DNA from: Pseudomonadota bacterium
GTDB taxonomy: Bacteria > Pseudomonadota > Gammaproteobacteria > Xanthomonadales > Rhodanobacteraceae
Direction of reading: 5' to 3'
Assembly: GCA_021787175.1 (NCBI GenBank)
Contig: JAJYMF010000444.1
Coordinates: 1-8,918 of the forward strand
Length of the DNA: 8,918 nucleotides
Positions 1-6,185 of the stretch are shown here, one piece after another. Below the pieces are notes generated by a model that had not been told where the DNA came from, made no database searches, and saw only the letters and a program-made list of their open reading frames with translations. The number at the start of each line of letters is the position of its first letter. Position 1 is the stretch's first letter. The position numbers were made by a program, and so were the translations under genes.

Positions 1-3000
1 TCACCTCGGCGACGCTGGATACCGCGCGCTTTGCTGCGCACTTCGGCGGCGCGCCGGTGCTGACGGTGGAGGGCCGCGCGCACCCGGTCGAGCTGCGCTG
101 GCGGCCGCCGCCCGAGCGCGGCGAGGCCAACCTGAGCGAGCAGATCGTCGCCGCGCTGGACGAGATCAGCCGCGACGATCCGCGCGGCGACGTGCTGGTG
201 TTCCTGCCCGGCGAGCGCGAGATCCGCGATGCGCACCTGGCGCTGGCGCGGCACCAATACCGCGAGACCGAGATCCTGCCGCTGTACGCGCGGCTGTCGG
301 CCGCCGAGCAGGACCGCGTGTTCCGGCCCGGCCCGCAGCGGCGCGTGGTGCTGGCCACCAATGTCGCCGAGACCTCGCTGACGGTGCCGCGCATCCGCTA
401 CGTGGTCGACGCCGGCAGCGCGCGGGTCAAGCGCTACAGCCCGCGCAGCCAGATCGAGCGCCTGCACGTCGAGCCGGTCGCGCAATCCGCGGCCGATCAG
501 CGCAAGGGCCGCTGCGGCCGCGTCGGCCCCGGCATCTGCTACCGCCTGTACGGCGAGGACGACTACGCGCGGCGACCGCTCTACGCCGATCCGGAGATCG
601 CGCGCTCGTCGCTGGCCGGCGTGATCCTGCGCATGCTGGCGCTGGGCCTCGGCGCGGTCGAGACGTTTCCGTTTCTCGATCCGCCGGAGCCGCGCGCGAT
701 CGCCGACGGCTACCGGCGCCTCGGCGAACTGGGCGCGATCGACGCCGAGCGGCGCCTGACCGCCAACGGCCGGCTGATGGCGCGGCTGCCGATCGACGTG
801 CAGCTGGCGCGCATGCTGGTCGAGGCCAGCGCGCGCGGCACGCTGCGCGAGTTGACCACGATCGTCGCCTTCCTCAGCACCCAGGACCCGCGCGAACGTC
901 CCGCCGACGCGCGCCCGCAGGCCGATGCCGCGCACGCCGCGTTCGCCGATCCGAAGTCGGATTTCGTCGGCGTGCTCAAGCTGTGGGACGCCTACAGCGC
1001 CGCGCACGAGGAGTTGACGCAGTCGAAGCTGCGCGACTGGTGTACGCGGCACTTCCTCAGTTTCCTGCGCATGCGCGAGTGGCGCGAACTGCATCGGCAG
1101 CTGCTGCTGGTGACCGAAGAGCTGGGGCTCGAAAGGCCGGGACCCGAAAGGCCGGGACTCGGGACTCGGGACTCGGGACTCGAAAGGCCGGGTCCCGAGT
1201 CCCGGCCTTCCTCTGAGTCCCGACTCTACGAATCCATCCACCGCTGCATCCTCGCCGGCCTGCCGACCCAGGTCGGGCGCAAGGACGAGCGCGGCGGCTA
1301 CCGCGGCACGCGCGAGCGCAAGTTCCAGATTTTCCCCGGTTCGGCGCTGGCCAAGGCGTCGCCGCAGTGGCTGCTGGCGGCGCAGATCCTCGATCTCGGC
1401 GGCAAGGTCTGGGGCCTGATGTGCGCGCGCGTCGAGCCGGCATGGATCGAGCAGCAGGCCGCGCATCTGGTCAAGCGCAGCTGGCGCGATGCACGCTGGT
1501 CGCGCCCGCGCGGCGCGGTGATCGCCGACGAGCAGGTGACCCTGTTCGGCCTGACCCTGGTCGAGAAGCGCACAGTGACCTTCCAGCGCCAGGAACCGGC
1601 GCAGGCGCATGCGATCTTCGTGCATGAGGCGCTGCTGCCCGGCGCCATCGACTGCCGCGCCGATTTCGTCCATGCCAACCGCCGCGTGCGGGAGCAGGCG
1701 CAGGAGATCGAGGCGCGCCAGCGCCGTCAGGGCCTGCTGAAATCCGACGCCGCGCTGGAAGGATTCTTCGCCGGGAAGCTGCCCGCCGACATCGCCAGCG
1801 CGGCGGCGCTGGATGCCTGGTACCGCAAGGCGGCGCCGGCCGCGCAGGCCGCCCTGCGCTGGTCGCTGGCCGACGTGCTCGAGGGTCCCGACGCGCTCGA
1901 CGCCGGCGCCTATCCGGCGGCGCTGGAGCTGGCCGGCCAGCGCCTGCGTCTGGACTATCGCTTCGTCCCCGGCGACGCCGCCGACGGCGTCACCCTCCAC
2001 CTGCCGCTGGCGCTGCTCAACGCGCTGCCCGCCGCGCGCTGCGAATGGCTGGTGCCGGGGCTGCTGGCGGAGAAGGCGGCCGAGCTGATCCGCGGCCTGC
2101 CCAAGGCGCTGCGGCGCAACTTCGTGCCGGCGCCGGACTTCGCCCGTGCCTTCGCCGAGGCCGAAGCCGCGCGCGACGAACCGCTGGCGGCGGCGCTGGC
2201 GGCGTTTCTGGCCCGCGCCATCGGCGTCGCCGTGAGCGCGGCCGACTTCGCCGCCGGCGAGCTGCCGGCGCATCTGCGCATGCGCTTTCGCATTCACGAC
2301 GAGCACGGCGCGACGCTGGCCGAGGGGCGCGATCTGGAGGCGATCCGCGCCGAGTGGGCGGCCTCCGCGCGGGCGGCGTTCGCGCGCCGCACCGACGCCG
2401 AACTGGTGCGCGAGGACGTCGCCGGGTTCGACTTCGACGACATCCCCGCCGCGGTGCAGGGTACCGGTGGGCTGACCGCCTATCCGGCGCTGGTGGATCT
2501 GGGCGACGCGGTGGCGCTGCGCGTGTTCGAGCACGCCGAAGCTGCCGATGCCGAGCATCGCCGCGGCGTCGAGCGCCTGCTGCGGCGCGCGCTGGCGGTG
2601 GAATTCAAGCGCGCACGCCGGCAGCTGCCGATCGCCAACGCGCTGGCGCTGAAGTACGCGGTGCTGGGCAGTCTCGAGGGCCTGCGCGAGGATCTGGTCG
2701 AGGGCGGTTTCGCCGATCTGCGCGCCGCGCAGGATTTCGGTGTGCGCACGCGCACGGCGTTCGCGGCGCTGCAGGCCGCCTGCGCGCGTGAACTCTTTGC
2801 CGCCGCGCTGGAGCGGCTGCGGCTCGCCGAGCCGATCATCGTCGCGCAGGCCGAGCTGACACCGTGGCTCGAACCGCCGCTGCTCGGTTTCGCGCGCGCC
2901 AGTTACGACGACCTGCGCGAGCAGCGCGATCACCTGCTGAGCGCGGGCTTCCTGCGCGAACTGGCGCCGGAGCGGCTGGCGCACTACCCGCGCTACCTCA

Positions 3001-3302
3001 AGGCGATGCGCCTGCGCGGCGAGCGCCTGCGTCTCGATCCGGCACGCGATCAGTCGCGGATGCTGCAGGTGCTCCCGTATCGGCGAGCCTGGCTCAGGGC
3101 GCGCACCGGCGACGCCGATCCTGCCGCGCTGGACGCTCTGCGCTGGCTGATCGAGGAGCTGCGGGTGTCGCTGTTCGCGCAGGAACTGGGCACCGCCGAG
3201 ACGGTGTCGCCCAAGCGCATGCAGCGCGCGCTGCAGGCACTGGAGGCAGGCGCCGCGGGAAGCGAGAAGCAGAAGCGGGATTCTTCGCTGCGCTCAGAAT
3301 GA
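1..3302 (+). CDS. hrpA: ATP-dependent RNA helicase HrpA (DEAH box), 5' end outside window
   Basis: Reading starts in frame at base 3, giving 1099 visible residues (numbered from there). DEAH/RHA helicases use NTP hydrolysis to remodel RNA or ribonucleoprotein; HrpA of E. coli (about 1300 aa) is linked to mRNA processing and to rescue of stalled or collided ribosomes in the cytoplasm. Seen: motif III TSAT at residues 1-4, motif IV region FLPGEREI at 67-74, motif V ATNVAETS (nt 354-377), motif VI QRKGRCGR (nt 498-521), then the winged-helix/HA2 region, an OB-like region around GRKDERGGYRGTRERKF and IFPGSALAK, and the long C-terminal DUF3418-type region with RRNFVPAPDF and RWLIEELRVSLFAQELGT, all as in E. 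coli HrpA. Walker A and the DEAH box lie upstream of the window. Two oddities: residues 376-408 are a repeat-derived linker of 33 residues where I recall about 11 in E. coli, and the last 10 or so residues and the stop come from a palindromic repeat. Identity is firm. Confidence 0.96.
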   Translation, partial: TSATLDTARFAAHFGGAPVLTVEGRAHPVELRWRPPPERGEANLSEQIVAALDEISRDDPRGDVLVFLPGEREIRDAHLALARHQYRETEILPLYARLSAAEQDRVFRPGPQRRVVLATNVAETSLTVPRIRYVVDAGSARVKRYSPRSQIERLHVEPVAQSAADQRKGRCGRVGPGICYRLYGEDDYARRPLYADPEIARSSLAGVILRMLALGLGAVETFPFLDPPEPRAIADGYRRLGELGAIDAERRLTANGRLMARLPIDVQLARMLVEASARGTLRELTTIVAFLSTQDPRERPADARPQADAAHAAFADPKSDFVGVLKLWDAYSAAHEELTQSKLRDWCTRHFLSFLRMREWRELHRQLLLVTEELGLERPGPERPGLGTRDSGLERPGPESRPSSESRLYESIHRCILAGLPTQVGRKDERGGYRGTRERKFQIFPGSALAKASPQWLLAAQILDLGGKVWGLMCARVEPAWIEQQAAHLVKRSWRDARWSRPRGAVIADEQVTLFGLTLVEKRTVTFQRQEPAQAHAIFVHEALLPGAIDCRADFVHANRRVREQAQEIEARQRRQGLLKSDAALEGFFAGKLPADIASAAALDAWYRKAAPAAQAALRWSLADVLEGPDALDAGAYPAALELAGQRLRLDYRFVPGDAADGVTLHLPLALLNALPAARCEWLVPGLLAEKAAELIRGLPKALRRNFVPAPDFARAFAEAEAARDEPLAAALAAFLARAIGVAVSAADFAAGELPAHLRMRFRIHDEHGATLAEGRDLEAIRAEWAASARAAFARRTDAELVREDVAGFDFDDIPAAVQGTGGLTAYPALVDLGDAVALRVFEHAEAADAEHRRGVERLLRRALAVEFKRARRQLPIANALALKYAVLGSLEGLREDLVEGGFADLRAAQDFGVRTRTAFAALQAACARELFAAALERLRLAEPIIVAQAELTPWLEPPLLGFARASYDDLREQRDHLLSAGFLRELAPERLAHYPRYLKAMRLRGERLRLDPARDQSRMLQVLPYRRAWLRARTGDADPAALDALRWLIEELRVSLFAQELGTAETVSPKRMQRALQALEAGAAGSEKQKRDSSLRSE
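1129..1221. repeat. Tandem 7-nt repeat and long hairpin inside hrpA
   Basis: Four perfect head-to-tail copies of GGGACTC occupy 1154-1181. They are surrounded by three copies of CGAAAGGCCGGG (beginning at 1130, 1145 and 1181). Bases 1148-1164 and 1193-1209 are a perfect 17-bp inverted repeat; pairing continues inward to 1169/1188 with one G-T wobble, leaving an 18-nt loop. The block stays in frame and encodes a Gly/Arg/Pro/Ser/Glu-rich linker (RPGPERPG, then RPGPESRPSSESR). From memory, GGGACTC- and GGGATTC-type runs are common between genes in Xanthomonadaceae, so this looks like an intergenic repeat that landed in a permissive linker. The arithmetic is direct; the family assignment is recollection. 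Confidence 0.85.
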
Positions 3303-3341
3303 CAAAGTCACTGTCATCCTGAGGTCGAAGACCGAAGGATC
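3279..3341. repeat. Inverted pair of REP-like palindromic units at hrpA 3' end
   Basis: Unit 1 (3279-3304, read on the minus strand) and unit 2 (3312-3341, plus strand) share the frame TGTCATYCTGA ... GAAGRATC and face each other across 7 nt (3305-3311). Each unit is itself a hairpin. Unit 2 has ATCCT/AGGAT as outer stem, GA opposite GA, then GGTC/GACC closed by GAA. Unit 1 on the minus strand has ATTCT/AGAAT, GA opposite GA, then GC/GC closed by GCA. The outer stems differ by a compensatory T-A to C-G change. The two units can also pair with each other, so the element may act as a bidirectional transcription barrier between convergent genes, although no T-run follows. Similar TCATYCTGAG...GAAGRATC repeats are, as I recall, widespread between bacterial genes. 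Confidence 0.8.
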
Positions 3342-3366
3342 TGGCGATCCGACGGCGTGGCCGACG

Positions 3367-3843
3367 TCAGCGCACGCGCTCGACGCGCAGGCTGTCGCTG
3401 CAGCCGTGCACGTACATCAGCCAGCTGCCGAGCATCATCGGCTTGATCGTCACCTTGGGGTCGGTGACCTGCTGGCAGCTGCCGCTGCTGCCGTCGGAGG
3501 TCTTCCAGACCTGGCCGTTGGCGAGGTTGAAGGTGCTGTGGCTGTCCCAGCCGCTGAACGTGCCGACCAGGTTCGACTCGGCCGCGGTGCGGGCCTGATC
3601 GACCGGCGTGCGGTAGCCGTACATGTTGGCGGGGCCGACCACCGTCGGCGCGGCCGTGCCTGCCGTGGTGCCGTGCGTCTGCAGCCACCGGTCGAGGTAC
3701 TTCAGTTCGTCGGGGCTGAGCCTGTCGAGGCCGGCGCGCTTGAAATCGGCCTGCGACATGCGCTCCTCCAGCGAGGAGAACGACTGCGCATGCGCGCTGC
3801 CGGCGGCGACCAGGAGGGCGAGGGCAAGGATTCGGATTCGCAT
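3367..3843 (-). CDS. Small exported protein of unknown function
   Basis: A 158-residue protein. Residues 1-19 form a Sec signal peptide: MRIR, a hydrophobic core (ILALALLVAAG) and a clear type I cleavage site AHA|QS after residue 19, so the mature protein of about 139 residues should be periplasmic or secreted. The mature N-terminus carries a charged helical motif (LEERMSQADFKRAGLDRLS, 25-43, then PDELKYLDRWL), which I recall from small xanthomonad secreted proteins. A Gly/Ala/Thr/Pro linker follows (58-71). The C-terminal part (about 90-158) looks beta-rich: GTFSGWD, FNLANGQVWK, VTIKPMMLGSW and RVERVR. Two cysteines, C123 and C148, could form one disulphide. No catalytic motif is visible. 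It is convergent with hrpA (64 bp) and divergent from relA (80 bp), so it is transcribed alone. The start is supported by the signal peptide and by an upstream promoter-like motif. Function unknown. Confidence 0.85.
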   Translation of the reverse strand: MRIRILALALLVAAGSAHAQSFSSLEERMSQADFKRAGLDRLSPDELKYLDRWLQTHGTTAGTAAPTVVGPANMYGYRTPVDQARTAAESNLVGTFSGWDSHSTFNLANGQVWKTSDGSSGSCQQVTDPKVTIKPMMLGSWLMYVHGCSDSLRVERVR

Positions 3844-3849
3844 GGCGCC

Positions 3850-3858
3850 ATGCTAGCA
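3850..3858 (-). promoter_or_regulatory. Extended -10 motif for the secreted-protein gene
   Basis: On the minus strand TGCTAGCAT fits the extended -10 pattern TGnTAnnnT. Its last T lies exactly 6 nt (GGCGCC) before the ATG, so a transcript starting at the usual distance would begin at or next to the start codon, i.e. a leaderless mRNA. No Shine-Dalgarno sequence is seen before this ATG, which is consistent. No good -35 box is visible 16-18 bp upstream. The call is inference from motif and spacing. Confidence 0.4.
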
Positions 3859-3923
3859 GGCACCCCGGCACGCTCACAGGGGGCCGCGCTAAGCTTGCCT
3901 GCACCTGTCATCGCCGCGACCGC

Positions 3924-6032
3924 ATGCGCTCCGAACGCGATCCGCTCGACTCCTGGCGTGCCCGCGATCCGGCGCCGGTGCTGGCGCGGGCGCTGGAGCT
4001 TGCCGCGCCGGGTCTCGCTGACGGCGCGCTGGCGGCGGCCACGCTGGACATCCTGCAGTCGCTCGACTGCGACACCGACACCCTCGCCGCGGCGCTGTGC
4101 TACGAGCACGCCCGCGCGGCGCCCGAAGCCTGGGATGCCGTCGCCGCCAGCTGGCCCGAGGGCGTGCGCCGCCTGGTCGAGGGCCAGCGCGCCGCCGAGC
4201 AGGTGTGGACGCTGCACGCGCAGCGCAGCGCGCACAGCGGCGCCGAGGGCCTGCGCCGGCTGCTGCTGGCGATCATCCGTGATCTGCGCGTGGTGTTCGT
4301 GCTGCTGGCGCGCCAGCTGGCGCGCATGCGCGCCGCCGGCGACCGTCCCGAATCCGAGCGCCGGGCGCTGGCGGAACTGACCGCCGACATCCACGCGCCG
4401 CTGGCCAACCGGCTGGGCATCTGGCAGCTGAAGTGGGAGCTGGAAGACCTCGCCTTCCGCTACCTGCAGCCCGACACCTATCGGCGCATCGCCGCACTGC
4501 TCGACGAGCGCCGCGACGACCGCGAGCGCTACATCGCGCAGTGCACGCATCGGCTTGCCGAGGCGCTGGCCGAGGCGGGCCTCCGCGCCGAGCTGACGGG
4601 GCGGCCCAAGCACATCTATTCGATCTGGAAAAAGATGCAGCGCAAGGGCGTGGAGTTTTCCGAGCTGTACGACATCCGCGCGCTGCGCGTGCTGGTCGAC
4701 GACGTGCCGGCCTGCTACGCCGCGCTGGGCGTGGTGCATCAGCTGTGGCCGCACGTGCCGGGCGAGTTCGACGACTACATCGCGCGGCCCAAGGGCAACG
4801 ACTACCGTTCGCTGCACACCGCGGTCACCGGACCCGAGGGCAAGACCTTCGAGGTGCAGATCCGCACCCGCGAGATGCACCGCGCCGCCGAGCTCGGCAT
4901 CGCCGCGCACTGGCGCTACAAGGAAGGCGGTGGCGCCGACGTCGCGTTCGAGAGCAAGGTGGCGTGGATGCGCCGGCTGCTGGAAGCGCGCGGTGACGGC
5001 GAGGACGATGCCGCCCTGCTGGCGGGCTTCCGCACCGACCTGCTCGAGGATCGCGTCTATGTGCTGACGCCGAAGGGCGAGGTGATCGACCTGCCGCGCG
5101 GAGCGACCGTGCTCGATTTCGCGTATCACATCCATACCGAGGTCGGGCACCGTTGCCGCGGCGCCAAGCTCAACGGCCGCATCGTGCCGCTGACCTTCCA
5201 GCCGGCCAGCGGCGACCGCGTCGAGATTCTCACCGGCAAGGTCGCCGAGCCGAGCCGCGACTGGCTGTCGCCGCATCACGCCTTCCTCGCCACCGCGCGC
5301 GCGCGGGAGAAGTTGCGCGCCTGGTTCCGCCGCGTCGAGCACGACGCCAATCTCGCCGCCGGCCGCGCCCTGCTCGAGCGCGAGCTGCGGCGGCTGGCAC
5401 TGCCGGTGGTCGATCTCGAGCGGGCGCCCCTGCGGCTGGGCCTGAAGTCGATCGACGAACTCTACGAAGCGCTGGCGCTGGGCGAGATCGGCAGCGGCCA
5501 GCTGGCGCGCGCGCTGCATGAGCCGGCCCCTGCCGCCGCACGCCCCGCCGGCGCCACGATGCGGCCGCCGCGCGGCGATCCCGGCGCGCTGACCATCGAC
5601 GGCGTCGGCAATCTGCTGATGGCGCTGGCGCGCTGCTGCCAGCCGCTCCCCGGCGACGCCGTCGCCGGCTTCGTCACCCGCGGTCGCGGCGTCTCGGTGC
5701 ATCGAGCCGACTGCCGCAGCCTGGCGCGACTGGCCGCGCGCAGCCCCGAACGGGTGATCGACGTGCAGTGGGGGCGTGCGCCGGCGCAGGCCTACCAGGC
5801 CGACATCGGCGTACGCGGCTACGACCGCAAGGATCTGATCAAGGACGTCACCGGCCTGATCACCCATGCCGGCGCGCACATCGTCGCCTCGTCCACGCGC
5901 GCCGCGGAGAGCGGCGAGGTGGACATGCGCTACACCCTGCGCGTGCGCGATTTCGAGCAGCTGGCGACCCTGCTCGCCAAGCTGGGCGCGCTGGCCAACG
6001 TGTTCGACGCGCGCCGCCTGCGCGGCGGCTGA
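3924..6032 (+). CDS. relA: RelA, ribosome-associated (p)ppGpp synthetase
   Basis: A 702-residue long RSH protein (E. coli RelA is 744). RelA transfers pyrophosphate from ATP to GTP/GDP when uncharged tRNA occupies the ribosomal A site, starting the stringent response. Seen: an N-terminal pseudo-hydrolase domain that lacks the HD motif (YEHA at 60-63 and no HDxxED), so hydrolysis should be absent; APLANRLGIWQLKWELEDLAFRYL leading into the synthetase domain; RPKHIYSIWKKM from 227; EFDD at 281-284, the EXDD signature of monofunctional synthetases as opposed to RXKD of bifunctional SpoT/Rel; EVQIRTREMH; TGS domain about 376-436 with HRCRGAKLNGR; zinc-finger/RIS-type region with CC at 571-572, H593 and C597; ACT/RRM domain about 624-699. 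E. coli RelA has PNGY where this protein has GNDY. The ATG used has no clear Shine-Dalgarno, and no better in-frame upstream start was seen. An SpoT for ppGpp hydrolysis would be expected elsewhere in the genome. Confidence 0.96.
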   Translation: MRSERDPLDSWRARDPAPVLARALELAAPGLADGALAAATLDILQSLDCDTDTLAAALCYEHARAAPEAWDAVAASWPEGVRRLVEGQRAAEQVWTLHAQRSAHSGAEGLRRLLLAIIRDLRVVFVLLARQLARMRAAGDRPESERRALAELTADIHAPLANRLGIWQLKWELEDLAFRYLQPDTYRRIAALLDERRDDRERYIAQCTHRLAEALAEAGLRAELTGRPKHIYSIWKKMQRKGVEFSELYDIRALRVLVDDVPACYAALGVVHQLWPHVPGEFDDYIARPKGNDYRSLHTAVTGPEGKTFEVQIRTREMHRAAELGIAAHWRYKEGGGADVAFESKVAWMRRLLEARGDGEDDAALLAGFRTDLLEDRVYVLTPKGEVIDLPRGATVLDFAYHIHTEVGHRCRGAKLNGRIVPLTFQPASGDRVEILTGKVAEPSRDWLSPHHAFLATARAREKLRAWFRRVEHDANLAAGRALLERELRRLALPVVDLERAPLRLGLKSIDELYEALALGEIGSGQLARALHEPAPAAARPAGATMRPPRGDPGALTIDGVGNLLMALARCCQPLPGDAVAGFVTRGRGVSVHRADCRSLARLAARSPERVIDVQWGRAPAQAYQADIGVRGYDRKDLIKDVTGLITHAGAHIVASSTRAAESGEVDMRYTLRVRDFEQLATLLAKLGALANVFDARRLRGG

Positions 6033-6042
6033 ACCCGACCCC

Positions 6043-6060
6043 GCCCGGCCATGCCCGGGC
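6043..6060 (+). terminator. Weak hairpin just after relA
   Basis: GCCCGG (6043-6048) and CCGGGC (6055-6060) form a 6-bp all-G/C stem with a 6-nt loop, starting 10 nt after the relA stop codon. There is no following T-tract, so it is not a standard intrinsic terminator. It could slow transcription or stabilise the relA 3' end. In DNA of this GC content such short palindromes also arise by chance. The rest of the 149-bp gap holds only the promoter-like motif and the mini-ORF near the TPR gene. Confidence 0.2.
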
Positions 6061-6140
6061 CACAGTGCGCCGATGTCGCGAGACGCATGGCCGGCGGCTG
6101 AATTCGCGCGTCCGTGCGCTCCGCTCCTCGCGTCGGCCGA

Positions 6141-6149
6141 TGCTAGAGT
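6141..6149 (+). promoter_or_regulatory. Extended -10 motif upstream of the TPR gene
   Basis: TGCTAGAGT matches TGnTAnnnT and is followed after exactly 6 nt (GAGTTG) by ATG at 6156, the same geometry as at the secreted-protein gene. It suggests that the TPR gene has its own promoter rather than reading through from relA, with a transcript starting near 6156. No convincing -35 box is seen. Inference from motif and spacing only. Confidence 0.35.
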
Positions 6150-6155
6150 GAGTTG

Positions 6156-6185
6156 ATGAACGCGCGAAGACCCGCCAGCGCATGA
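6156..6185 (+). CDS. Possible 9-codon leader peptide (MNARRPASA) overlapping the TPR gene start
   Basis: ATG at 6156 opens a nine-codon frame ending in TGA at 6183-6185. That stop overlaps the TPR start codon in the arrangement ATGA (6182-6185), typical of translational coupling. The mini-ORF ATG stands 6 nt after the extended -10 motif, where a leaderless transcript would begin. The TPR frame itself is closed by TGA at 6149-6151 and has only a weak purine stretch (GAAGA, 6166-6170) before its own ATG, so ribosomes finishing this short ORF could re-initiate there. It may equally be chance; the peptide has no recognisable feature. Confidence 0.25.
   Translation: MNARRPASA

Noticed and set aside
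1154..1181. The GGGACTC run as a CRISPR array or phase-variation tract switching hrpA
   Set aside because: The units are 7 nt with no spacers, so it is not CRISPR. Phase variation would need evidence of copy-number change, and loss of a conserved helicase by switching seems unlikely.
2045..2791. 248-codon overlapping plus-strand frame inside hrpA
   Set aside because: Arg/Ala/Gly-rich shadow of the hrpA frame, which matches HrpA throughout this stretch.
3888..3896. GCTAAGCTT as a -10 element for relA
   Set aside because: TAAGCT shares only three positions with TATAAT, lacks the TG extension and has no -35 box; too weak to list as a promoter.
3406..4380. 324-codon plus-strand frame spanning the secreted-protein gene and the start of relA
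   Set aside because: It is antisense to a gene with a clear signal peptide and out of frame with relA; the translation has no recognisable domain.
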